Below are positions 1-6,935 of a stretch of 8,840 bases of DNA, in pieces. The DNA lies in assembly GCA_045546775.1 (NCBI GenBank), contig JAZQDM010000070.1, positions 1-8,840 of the forward strand, written 5' to 3'. Every line of letters begins with the position of its first letter. Within the stretch, counting starts at the first letter, position 1. A model generated the notes under the pieces. The model was not told where the DNA came from. It did not search any database and saw only the letters and a list, made by a program, of their open reading frames with translations. The DNA comes from RGIG3002 sp045546775. GTDB lineage: Bacteria > Bacillota > Clostridia > Lachnospirales > Lachnospiraceae. The position numbers and the translations under genes were made by a program.

Positions 1-1055
1 CTGCCTGATTTATCCTCCGGCATTTCATCCATGATTTCAAACACTCGCTCCGCGCCGGCGATAGCCGTCTGTATCTGTCCATACACCTGTGCCAGCTCAT
101 CAATGGGGCGACCGAACTGCTTGGCATAGACGATAAAGGCAGAAATCACACCAATGGAAATCATTCCGTTGATAGCAAAGTATCCGCCAAAGGCTGCAAT
201 AATGACAAAACCGATATTGTTGATACAGTTCATAACCGGTCCCATGGAACCACCCAGTATTTCTGCAATCACACCTACCTTCGTCAACTCATCCGATGTT
301 TTTTGGAATTCTTCCAACACAGCAGACTGGCGGTTGTATGCCGTCACCGTTTTGTATCCGGTCACCATTTCTTCCACTGTACCGTTTAGCGAACCAAGTA
401 ACACCTGACGCTTTTTGTAAAACAGGCGCATCGCCTTAGACAAATATTTTGTTGTCACAAGCGTAAGCACAACTGTGACACATGACAAAAGTGCCAATTT
501 CGGGCTCAAATACACCATCATTCCAACCGTTCCGATGACCGTCAATACACCCGAAAAAAGAGAGCTGAATGACTGAGAAACGGTGTTTGATATGTTTTCC
601 ACATCATTCGTCATACGGCTCATAATGTCACCGTGGGAATGATTATCCAAATATTTGATTGGCAAATTTACAATATGCGAAAACAAATCTTCCCGCATCC
701 GTTTAATCACTTTTTGGCTCAATATAGCGCTGTATCGACTTTGCAACAACGTACAGAGACTTTGCCCTACATAAATGACAAGCATAAAAGCTAATATGCG
801 CGGTATCTTTTCAAAAGCACCGTCCGCCAACGCATCGATTGCATCACTCTGCCGTCTCGGTACATAAATCGAGCAGAGAACAACGACAACAACGGTAAAA
901 AACAAACACAACAACATAGCCCATTCGTTTTTAAAATAGCCATACAATTTGCGTAATGTTTTCTTCCCTTCCTGCGGTTTTTCCACGGTTTGTTGGTTCC
1001 GCTGTCCGCGTGTTCCCGGAAGTTTATAATTATTTAGAGAGGTATTTGTTGCCAT
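1..1055 (-). CDS. ABC exporter half-transporter, second subunit (partial, N-terminal 351 residues)
   Basis: This is the N-terminal part of an ABC exporter subunit; the gene runs off the left edge, so its ATPase domain is not visible. Translated from ATG 1055 it begins MATNTSLNNYKLPGTRG, a polar cytoplasmic tail of about 40 residues. Membrane segments follow at roughly residues 45-64, 86-104, 165-200 and 275-312, typical of the exporter transmembrane domain. Family motifs are visible: LPIKYLDNHSHGDIMSRMTND (131-151) and the later coupling-helix stretch EEMVTGYKTVTAYNRQ (228-243). The start is supported by AAGGAG six bases upstream, inside the end of the preceding gene. The 26 bp overlap suggests translational coupling. 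Together with the neighbouring degenerate-site subunit it should form a heterodimeric multidrug-type exporter (BmrCD, LmrCD, TM287/288 class). By that model this subunit carries the canonical catalytic residues, which cannot be checked here. Substrate unknown. Confidence 0.9.
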   Translation of the reverse strand, partial: MATNTSLNNYKLPGTRGQRNQQTVEKPQEGKKTLRKLYGYFKNEWAMLLCLFFTVVVVVLCSIYVPRRQSDAIDALADGAFEKIPRILAFMLVIYVGQSLCTLLQSRYSAILSQKVIKRMREDLFSHIVNLPIKYLDNHSHGDIMSRMTNDVENISNTVSQSFSSLFSGVLTVIGTVGMMVYLSPKLALLSCVTVVLTLVTTKYLSKAMRLFYKKRQVLLGSLNGTVEEMVTGYKTVTAYNRQSAVLEEFQKTSDELTKVGVIAEILGGSMGPVMNCINNIGFVIIAAFGGYFAINGMISIGVISAFIVYAKQFGRPIDELAQVYGQIQTAIAGAERVFEIMDEMPEDKSG

Positions 1056-2790
1056 GTTCTTCTCCTTCCCGGACCATCTGCGAATCGTAAATATCCTGAT
1101 ATATTTTGCATGTTGCAAGCAATTGTTCGTGACTGCCGCATGCAGCCAGTTTGCCATCGTCCAAAATCACAATGCGGTCTGCATTTTTTACGGAAGCAAT
1201 ACGCTGTGCCACAATAATTTTTGTCACATTCGGACAGGCTTTATTGAGCGCCTCATAAAGCTGTGCCTCCGTCTTTAAATCCAGTGCACTTGTAGCATCG
1301 TCAAAAATCAAGATTTCTGCATCTTTGAGCACCGCGCGGCTGATTGCCACACGCTGCTTTTGTCCGCCGGACAAACTCGTTCCCGCCTGGCTTACCTGGG
1401 TATCCATGCCTTCCTTCTTTGTGCGGATAAATTCTGCTGCCTGAGCGATCTCTGACGCCGTTTCTATTTGCGACTCATCCGCTTCCGGATTTCCCCATGC
1501 AATATTGTCGCGGATGGACATCTGGAAAATCTCACTCTTTTGCAAAGCAATAGACACTTTTTCTCGAAGCGTCTCCAACTTATATTCCTTTACGTCCACA
1601 TCGTCCACAAGCACCTGTCCCTTTGTGGCATCAAAAAAGCGTGGAATCAGATGAATGAGCGTGGACTTTCCGCATCCGGTTTCGCCCATAATCGCCAACG
1701 TCTCGCCGGGCTCTATCGTCAAATTAAAGTCATCCAAAATCATTTCATTTGGGGCATCTTCATAAGCAAAGCTCACGCCGCGGAATTCCACTTTTCCTTT
1801 TACGGCCGTTTCTTTTGCAAATGCGCCATCCTGTATTGTCAGTTCGCAGTTTAGTATTTCTTTGACGCGTTTGCCGGATGCCACACCTCTGGAAACCGTC
1901 TGGAAAATCATCGTCATACGCATAACTGCATTGAGCGTCTGGGATACATATGTAATGGCTGCCATCACCTGTCCCGGTGTCACATTGCCACCCTGCACAT
2001 TGATATTACCAATCCAAATAACTGCCACCACCGAAAGATTCAATATAATGTTCATAATCGGAGTCATATAAGAAAACAACAACAATACATCCAGCTGCGT
2101 ATCCACCAAATCTTTGTTGGCTTTTCCAAAGCGTTGCTGCTCATACTCTTCTTTTACATAAGCTTTCACAACACGGGAACCGGAAACGTTTTCCTGCATC
2201 ACATTGTTCAGTCGGTCCAGTCTCGCCTGCAACACCGAAAACTTCGGATTTGCCTTTGCGATGAAAAACACAACACACACAAGCACAAACGGGAGCGCAC
2301 AGGCAATCACAACACCAAAGCTTATATTGAGCTGTACCATACAAAAGATACCACCCACAAACAAAATCAGCGTACGTACAAACCCACGGATGCACATGGA
2401 AACCATATTTTGTAACTGGGTAATGTCGTTTGTCACCCTTGTGATAAGAGAACCTGTCGAAAAATCATCCATCTGTTCAAAGGAGAGATACATAATTTTA
2501 GAAAACGTATCTTTCCGGATATCATTGCCAAAATTCTGACTGCAATAATTGGCAAACACGCCGGACATAATGCCACAAAGCGCTCCGATGAGCACAAGTG
2601 CAATCATACGAATTCCCAGCGATATAACAAGTTCCGGATTTCCTATGTTGTTGTTGGACAAACCGAGCACGCCTTCGTCCACAATTTGCGCCATAATTCT
2701 TGGTTGCACCAAGTCCATGGCAACTTCCCCCGCCATAAAAAGCGGAGCCAGAAGGGCAAATACCCAATATCTTTTTAAATATTTCCTCAT
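1030..2790 (-). CDS. ABC exporter half-transporter, degenerate-site subunit of a heterodimer
   Basis: A complete ABC exporter subunit of 586 residues: transmembrane domain (about 1-310) followed by the ATPase domain (about 330-580). From the chosen start, Walker A GETGCGKST lies at 369-377, the Q-loop Gln at 417, signature LSGGQ at 473-477 and Walker B ending FDD at 496-498. The residue after the Walker B Asp is Asp instead of the catalytic Glu, and the switch histidine is Gln (VAQRIASV, near 529). This pattern marks the subunit carrying the non-hydrolytic site in heterodimeric exporters such as BmrCD and TM287/288. Start: ATG 2790 has a GGAGG at 2797-2801 with six-base spacing, and its protein begins MRKYLKRYW as family members do. 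An in-frame ATG at 2862 would add 24 residues without family character and read through the hairpin at 2811-2835. The product likely pairs with the overlapping downstream gene to export lipophilic compounds or a peptide; substrate unknown. Confidence 0.93.
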   Translation of the reverse strand: MRKYLKRYWVFALLAPLFMAGEVAMDLVQPRIMAQIVDEGVLGLSNNNIGNPELVISLGIRMIALVLIGALCGIMSGVFANYCSQNFGNDIRKDTFSKIMYLSFEQMDDFSTGSLITRVTNDITQLQNMVSMCIRGFVRTLILFVGGIFCMVQLNISFGVVIACALPFVLVCVVFFIAKANPKFSVLQARLDRLNNVMQENVSGSRVVKAYVKEEYEQQRFGKANKDLVDTQLDVLLLFSYMTPIMNIILNLSVVAVIWIGNINVQGGNVTPGQVMAAITYVSQTLNAVMRMTMIFQTVSRGVASGKRVKEILNCELTIQDGAFAKETAVKGKVEFRGVSFAYEDAPNEMILDDFNLTIEPGETLAIMGETGCGKSTLIHLIPRFFDATKGQVLVDDVDVKEYKLETLREKVSIALQKSEIFQMSIRDNIAWGNPEADESQIETASEIAQAAEFIRTKKEGMDTQVSQAGTSLSGGQKQRVAISRAVLKDAEILIFDDATSALDLKTEAQLYEALNKACPNVTKIIVAQRIASVKNADRIVILDDGKLAACGSHEQLLATCKIYQDIYDSQMVREGEEHGNKYLSK

Positions 2791-2796
2791 TCCATG

Positions 2797-2801
2797 CCTC
2801 C
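2797..2801 (-). promoter_or_regulatory. Ribosome binding site that decides the ABC subunit start
   Basis: On the minus strand GGAGG is followed by six bases and ATG at 2790. It falls inside the longer reading frame that begins at 2862, so it argues for the shorter protein. Confidence 0.8.
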
Positions 2802-2810
2802 AAACGATAC

Positions 2811-2849
2811 AAGGCAGGTGCTTTCCACCTGCCTTACCTGCCTTTTTTT
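2811..2849. repeat. Inverted plus direct repeat with T-run between argS and the ABC genes
   Basis: Seen on the plus strand: AAGGCAGGTG (2811-2820), loop CTTTC, then the perfect complement CACCTGCCTT (2826-2835). The nine bases ACCTGCCTT are then repeated directly (2836-2844) and run into more T (to 2849). The left arm can thus pair with either of two right arms. In the minus-strand transcript the 10 bp hairpin sits nine bases upstream of the ABC ribosome binding site and is not followed by U residues, so it is not an ordinary terminator in that direction. On the plus strand, pairing with the distal arm would give a terminator-like hairpin plus T-run, but no plus-strand gene feeds into it. It could be a regulator operator, an mRNA processing or leader structure, or an antisense terminator. 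Function is inference. Confidence 0.6.
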
Positions 2850-2876
2850 CGTGCCTAAACACACGCCTTTTTCAGT

Positions 2877-4643
2877 TTACATTCTCTCCGGTGCAGAGAA
2901 ACCTAACAAATCGATGCATGTCTCCAACACATCGCGTGTCAGCATCAACAAACGGATATAACCTTTCTGTTTTTGTTCATCTGCTTCTGCGAGAATTTTT
3001 GTCTCGTGATAAAAATGATTGAACGCATTTGCCAAATCATAAATATATGCACATACTTTGTGCGGTGCCGTCTCTTCTACCGCATTTTCCATCATCGCAT
3101 TGAATTTTGCAATTTCCAGCATCAATGCTTTTTCGGAGGTGCCGGACGGGGCAACAAAATCAACCTGTGCAAGGTCTCCGCCCTGTTCTGCATACTTTCC
3201 TAAAATGGATTTGATTCTTACAATCGTATATAAAATGTACGGACCGGTATCTCCTTCAAAGGAAATAAAGCGGTCAATATCAAAAATGTAATCTTTGGAT
3301 GCCTGATTGGACAAATCTCCGTATTTTACAGCCGAAAGGGCTACAATGCCCGCTGTCTTTTTCGCTTCTGCCTCATCTACGGTGCGGTTATCCGTAATTT
3401 TTTTGTACATCTCATCGTTGATTTCCTTGATGAGATTTTCCAGACGCATTACGCCGCCTTCCCTTGTTTTGAACGGTTTGCCGTCTTTGCCGTTCATGGT
3501 ACCGAAGCCTAAAAACAAAAGCTCTGTCTCCGGTTTTACCAGTTTTGTTTTTCTGGCACAACGGAACACCTGCTCAAAATAAAGTTCCTGACGTTTGTCT
3601 ACGACATAAATGAGCTTATCCGGATTGATGTCACGCATTCTCTCCATAATTGTCGCAAGGTCTGTTGTATTGTAAAGGGAAGCTCCGTCTGATTTCAGAA
3701 TCATACAAGGCGGAATTTCTTTTGTATCCGTTTCCTCTTTTACTTCCACAACAAGAGCGCCTTCGCTGATTTTTGCATAGCCTTCGTCTTTCATGTAAGA
3801 AACCATTTCCGGAATCAAATCGTGCACGGAAGACTCGCCTTTCCAAAGATCGAATTCTACGTTTAAGTTGTCATAGTTTTTCTTTAAGTCTGTTACAGAC
3901 ACATTTAATATATGTTGCCACAAAGCACGGTATCCGCGAAGTCCGTTCTGCAATTTAAAAGTAGCTTCCATCGCTTTTGCTTTGTAGTTTTCATCTACCT
4001 TGGATTTACCGCTTGCTGTGGGGTAAATTTCTTCCAGCTCAGAAATCGTAAACGGTGCTTCTGTTGGGTACTCACCTTCAAAAGATTCATCAAAATAGAC
4101 AAGCTCCGGCTGTCTTTCCTGCAGTTCTGTAATGATAAGACCCATCTGCAAGCCCCAATCGCCGAGGTGAATGTCACCGATTACTTCATTTCCTGCATAA
4201 CGGTTGATTCGCTTAATACTTTCCCCGATAATGGCAGAACGCAAATGTCCAACGTGAAGCGGTTTTGCCACGTTTGGTCCGCCGTAATCAATAACGATTT
4301 TTTTCGGATTTTCCGGCATGGCAAGACCGAATTTTTCATCTGCCGCCATAGCACTTATATAATCAACTACAAATTTTTCTTTTACTTTTAAATTCAAAAA
4401 TCCCGGTGCCACTGCGCTCACTTCCGCAAAAACTTCGCTGTCAGTAAGGCATGCAGCCACATCGTTGGCAATCATAATGGGCGCTTTTTTGTATTTCTTG
4501 GCACCTGCCATTGCACCGTTACACTGGTATTCGCACAAGTCCGGTCGATTGGACAAGGTTACCTTACCCAGTTCTTTTTCATAGCCGGCTTTCTCAAAAG
4601 CCGCCTGCATTTCCTCGCTAATCAAATCTATAATTTTTTTCAT
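2877..4643 (-). CDS. argS: Arginyl-tRNA synthetase
   Basis: A class I aminoacyl-tRNA synthetase that attaches arginine to tRNA-Arg using ATP; cytoplasmic and essential. Length is 588 residues, about normal for the family. The N-terminal additional domain covers about residues 1-100, with the clostridial-style stretch SNRPDLCEYQCNGAMAGAK. The catalytic Rossmann core carries the HIGH-type motif HVGHLRS at 130-136 and HLGDWG near 159-164. The KMSKS position is the ArgRS-typical variant GKPFKTREGG near 388-397. GDTGPYILYT (464-473) precedes the C-terminal helical anticodon-binding domain, and the protein ends LLGFSAPERM as expected. Start: ATG 4643 is preceded by GGAGGAG (4647-4653). An in-frame ATG at 4655 overlaps that site and has only weak upstream pairing, so I prefer 4643. 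It lies 54 bp after queH, with no convincing terminator between, so the two are probably co-transcribed. Confidence 0.98.
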   Translation of the reverse strand: MKKIIDLISEEMQAAFEKAGYEKELGKVTLSNRPDLCEYQCNGAMAGAKKYKKAPIMIANDVAACLTDSEVFAEVSAVAPGFLNLKVKEKFVVDYISAMAADEKFGLAMPENPKKIVIDYGGPNVAKPLHVGHLRSAIIGESIKRINRYAGNEVIGDIHLGDWGLQMGLIITELQERQPELVYFDESFEGEYPTEAPFTISELEEIYPTASGKSKVDENYKAKAMEATFKLQNGLRGYRALWQHILNVSVTDLKKNYDNLNVEFDLWKGESSVHDLIPEMVSYMKDEGYAKISEGALVVEVKEETDTKEIPPCMILKSDGASLYNTTDLATIMERMRDINPDKLIYVVDKRQELYFEQVFRCARKTKLVKPETELLFLGFGTMNGKDGKPFKTREGGVMRLENLIKEINDEMYKKITDNRTVDEAEAKKTAGIVALSAVKYGDLSNQASKDYIFDIDRFISFEGDTGPYILYTIVRIKSILGKYAEQGGDLAQVDFVAPSGTSEKALMLEIAKFNAMMENAVEETAPHKVCAYIYDLANAFNHFYHETKILAEADEQKQKGYIRLLMLTRDVLETCIDLLGFSAPERM

Positions 4644-4646
4644 ATG

Positions 4647-4653
4647 CTCCTCC
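4647..4653 (-). promoter_or_regulatory. Ribosome binding site that decides the argS start
   Basis: GGAGGAG on the minus strand, with its GGAGG core five bases from ATG 4643. The alternative start ATG at 4655 immediately precedes this site and so cannot use it, which supports the protein starting MKKIIDLISEE. Confidence 0.8.
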
Positions 4654-4697
4654 ATTCGCTATATGTTCATTTCTATTTTTTAGGCTTATGCCCGGTC

Positions 4698-5375
4698 CTA
4701 GCCTTTTTGTGCTGCTTGACTGCGCCTGTTTTCACTCTCTGCTTTGGAATACGCGCATCCGCAATAGTCTTGCCGGTATAGTCCAAACTGCTCCGACAAC
4801 ATGATGGAACGTTTGTATCCGTCTTTTTTCTTAAAATCGGAAGGCAAAAACGCTACGCCGATTTCTTCCTGTAACTGCATCCCGATTTCATTGAGCTTCG
4901 CCGCATTTTTTAACGGACTGATTGTCAGCGTCGTGGCAAAATAATCAAACCCTAACTCCTTTGCAAGCTGTGCCGTCTTTCTCAAACGCAAATCAAAGCA
5001 TCGAAAACACCTCTCGCCACCTTCGGGACAATCTTCCAGTCCCTTTGCCATTTGGAAAAATGTATCCACATCGTAGTCGCCTTCTATCACTTCGATTTTG
5101 GCAGCTTTTTCTGTGGAATGCATATCCGCAAAATCGCCTTTTTCAACCTGCGCATTGTATGCCGCAATCAGGCGTTTTTGTTCTTCCACACGCTTTTTGT
5201 ATTCTTCCTCCCATGAAATGTTGGGATTGTAATAAAAAACCGTCACATAAAAGTATTCCCGAAGCACTTCCAGACAATGGCTGCTGCAAGGTGCACAACA
5301 ACTGTGCAACAACAATCGCTTTTTTTCCCCATTCAATCGGGAAACCATCTGCTCCATCTCTTTTTGATAATTCAT
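4698..5375 (-). CDS. queH: Epoxyqueuosine reductase QueH
   Basis: A 225-residue protein of the QueH family (formerly DUF208), which reduces epoxyqueuosine to queuosine at position 34 of GUN-anticodon tRNAs, the last step of queuosine synthesis. It is the iron-sulfur, cobalamin-independent alternative to QueG. Visible signatures: LLHSCCAPCSSHC at 22-34 (Cys 26, 27, 30, 34), ERCFRCFDLRL at 121-131 (Cys 123, 126), DYFATTLTISPLKN at 144-157, and YRQDYCGCAYS near 200-210 (Cys 205, 207). The paired N-terminal cysteines and the CxxC are the expected cluster ligands; exact assignments are from family knowledge. Start ATG 5375 has AGGTGA at 5383-5388 with seven-base spacing. It is the first gene after the promoter at 5423-5451, upstream of argS, joining tRNA modification with tRNA charging. 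No other queuosine gene is visible here, so the cell may salvage or make the precursor elsewhere. Confidence 0.95.
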   Translation of the reverse strand: MNYQKEMEQMVSRLNGEKKRLLLHSCCAPCSSHCLEVLREYFYVTVFYYNPNISWEEEYKKRVEEQKRLIAAYNAQVEKGDFADMHSTEKAAKIEVIEGDYDVDTFFQMAKGLEDCPEGGERCFRCFDLRLRKTAQLAKELGFDYFATTLTISPLKNAAKLNEIGMQLQEEIGVAFLPSDFKKKDGYKRSIMLSEQFGLYRQDYCGCAYSKAESENRRSQAAQKG

Positions 5376-5422
5376 TGAACTGTCACCTGTTTCTAATAAC
5401 TACTATCCAGTAACAATGTTTC

Positions 5423-5451
5423 ATTATAACATACGATTTTTTACGATTCAA
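5423..5451 (-). promoter_or_regulatory. Sigma-A-type promoter for queH-argS-ABC genes (extended -10)
   Basis: On the minus strand: -35 TTGAAT (5446-5451), 17-base spacer, -10 TATAAT (5423-5428) preceded by TG one base upstream, giving an extended -10. Transcription would start near 5416, leaving a leader of about 40 bases before the queH start. Five of six -35 bases and all -10 bases match consensus, so this should be a strong housekeeping promoter. Confidence 0.85.
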
Positions 5452-5470
5452 CCAATTCGCCCCCGTTTTC

Positions 5471-5499
5471 TTGACATTTTCTTCCGTGAAATATATCAT
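5471..5499 (+). promoter_or_regulatory. Sigma-A-type promoter for the lipoprotein gene
   Basis: TTGACA (5471-5476), 17-base spacer, TATCAT (5494-5499): a perfect -35 and a five-of-six -10. It points at the lipoprotein, whose AAGGAGG ribosome site lies at 5525-5531. Its -35 is 19 bases from the -35 of the divergent queH promoter, so one bound protein could affect both; no clear operator palindrome is visible between them. Confidence 0.8.
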
Positions 5500-5541
5500 T
5501 ATACTTGTTTCTAAACACATTTTTAAGGAGGTATATGAACT

Positions 5542-6837
5542 ATGAAAAAGAAGTTACTTATGTTGCTTCTTGCCTTGAGCTGCACATTTTCTATGGTTGC
5601 ATGTTCCAAAGGCGAAGAAAAAACGGTAAAGGACGCCTTTGCCGATGAAGATGAGGATGACAAAGAAAAAGACAAAGAAAAGGAATCCGAATCCGAAACG
5701 GAAACCGAAACTGTTGTAGAGACAGAAGAAGAAACCGAGACTGAGACTGAGACCGAAGCTGAAACGCGCGAACCTGCCGCTTCTATTCCCAGTGAGTTAT
5801 CCGATGATCTTTACGACTTCCAGGTATCCATTGACGGAACCGTTTACCAGTTTCCGATGTGGTATTCTGACTTTGAAGCGATGGGATGGACATATTTAGG
5901 GGACAAATCCATGACACTTGCTTCCAACGAATACACCTTTGGTGACGAATGGGAAAAAGATGGTTTAACAATTGATGTACAGATGTTAAACCTTTCTATG
6001 AATACGGTTGATATGACGAAATCCCTTGTTGCCGGAATCAGTTTTGACAAATGGAATATGGAAGACTTCAACGCGGATGTTATTCTTCCGGGCGGTATAC
6101 AATACGGCGTTTCCACAACCGATGATATCATTGCCGCTTACGGCGAACCGACTTCTGATTACGAAGGGGATATGTATTACGAATTAGATTATAACTTTGA
6201 TTACATGCAAAAAGTTTCCTTCTACGTATATCATGATACAGGCGTTTTAGAAGAAATTGAACTTAAAAACTTTGTGGAATTAGAAGGTGCAGACAACTCT
6301 ATCGATACAACAGTACCGGATGCAGTAACAGAATACGTTGCACCAACAGAATTAACCGATGACTATTACAGCTACAATGTGGAAGTATATGGTGATATTT
6401 ACACACTTCCTTGTCCGGTTGATGCATTTTTAGAGAACGGTTATGTTATTAACGAGGAATGGTCTGATTTGGAAATCGGCTCCGGTTCTTACGGCCGCGT
6501 AACACTTGAACGAGGAGATGAATCCCTCGATTTAACAGTAGACAACCTTGCCGAGTATGCCACAATCGTTGAAAATTGCTTCATTACTTCTATCCGGGCT
6601 ACTAATCTGGATGACGAACAACAACTGATTGTGCCGGGCAATCTTACGGTAGGTGCTTCTGAAGATGAAGTTTTAGAAGTAATTGAAGGTTTTAATTACG
6701 ATGTCTCTGAATTGTCAGGTTATACTTATTACAAAATTTATGCTCCTGATAAAAGTTATTTGGACAGCTATGAATTCGTAGTTGAAGATAAAGTAGTTAC
6801 CAACATTTACGTTGATAACAGTGTATTACCTGAATAA
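5542..6837 (+). CDS. Secreted lipoprotein with acidic Glu/Thr linker and two tandem copies of one domain; function unknown
   Basis: A 431-residue protein exported and anchored as a lipoprotein. The signal peptide is MKKK, a hydrophobic stretch, then a lipobox-like MVAC with Cys21 as the lipidated residue (Met at -3 is slightly atypical). Residues 35-75 are a disordered acidic linker, first Asp/Lys/Glu, then Glu-Thr repeats. The rest holds two related domains. Copy 1 (about 87-245) begins LSDDLYDFQVSIDGTVYQFP; copy 2 (about 271-427) begins LTDDYYSYNVEVYGDIYTLP. Both then have a hydrophobic 'F..xG[WY]' turn, and later a G-rich turn plus acidic helix: PGGIQYGVSTTDDIIAAYGEP (183-203) aligns with PGNLTVGASEDEVLEVIEGF (365-384). 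This second half loosely recalls SmpA/BamE-like modules, a weak suggestion only. Start ATG 5542 has AAGGAGG upstream at ten-base spacing. The gene is monocistronic, with its own promoter and terminator. Likely cell-surface or envelope-associated; no enzyme motif is seen. Confidence 0.9.
   Translation: MKKKLLMLLLALSCTFSMVACSKGEEKTVKDAFADEDEDDKEKDKEKESESETETETVVETEEETETETETEAETREPAASIPSELSDDLYDFQVSIDGTVYQFPMWYSDFEAMGWTYLGDKSMTLASNEYTFGDEWEKDGLTIDVQMLNLSMNTVDMTKSLVAGISFDKWNMEDFNADVILPGGIQYGVSTTDDIIAAYGEPTSDYEGDMYYELDYNFDYMQKVSFYVYHDTGVLEEIELKNFVELEGADNSIDTTVPDAVTEYVAPTELTDDYYSYNVEVYGDIYTLPCPVDAFLENGYVINEEWSDLEIGSGSYGRVTLERGDESLDLTVDNLAEYATIVENCFITSIRATNLDDEQQLIVPGNLTVGASEDEVLEVIEGFNYDVSELSGYTYYKIYAPDKSYLDSYEFVVEDKVVTNIYVDNSVLPE
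5683..5766 (+). repeat. Degenerate GAA-ACN hexanucleotide tract encoding the Glu/Thr linker
   Basis: About fourteen hexamers of the form GARACN/GARTCC encode alternating Glu-Thr/Ser, interrupted by Val-Val-Glu and Glu-Glu-Glu units. Third positions vary between units, so the tract is old or under selection for the protein rather than a fresh slippage product. It forms the flexible spacer between the lipid anchor and the folded domains. Confidence 0.75.
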
Positions 6838-6843
6838 ATTATG

Positions 6844-6870
6844 GCGGCATACATCTTGTATGCCGCTTTT
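6844..6870 (+). terminator. Rho-independent terminator of the lipoprotein gene
   Basis: GCGGCATAC (6844-6852) pairs perfectly with GTATGCCGC (6858-6866) across a five-base loop (ten pairs if the A-T next to the loop closes), followed by TTTT. It begins seven bases after the lipoprotein stop codon. Confidence 0.9.
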
Positions 6871-6878
6871 AACATAAC

Positions 6879-6920
6879 AAAATGGCTCCGAGGTTATTCC
6901 TCAGAGCCATTTTTATTTTT
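6879..6920. terminator. Bidirectional terminator between the lipoprotein gene and purL
   Basis: AAAATGGCTC (6879-6888) pairs with GAGCCATTTT (6904-6913) and, past one C/A mismatch, GAGG pairs with CCTC around loop TTATT. On the plus strand it runs into T4-A-T5; on the minus strand the A-rich left arm supplies TTTT after the stem. It ends 15 bases beyond the purL stop codon, so it serves purL and backs up the terminator at 6844-6870. Confidence 0.88.
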
Positions 6921-6935
6921 ACGTTTTGTAATATC

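Noticed and set aside
2791..2862. Longer N-terminus of the ABC subunit from ATG 2862 (24 extra residues)
   Set aside because: It has no family similarity, reads through the hairpin, and skips the well-placed GGAGG before ATG 2790.
4644..4655. argS start at ATG 4655
   Set aside because: The Shine-Dalgarno sequence for the 4643 start lies just after it, and the upstream bases of 4655 pair poorly with the ribosome.
4682..4704. Hairpin AGGCT/AGCCT with flanking T-runs between queH and argS
   Set aside because: Only five base pairs with a 13-base loop, and on the transcribed minus strand it is followed by A, not T; not a credible terminator.
5535..5537. ATG close to the AAGGAGG before the lipoprotein
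   Set aside because: It is three bases from the ribosome site and out of frame with the lipoprotein; the ATG at 5542 gives a clear signal peptide.
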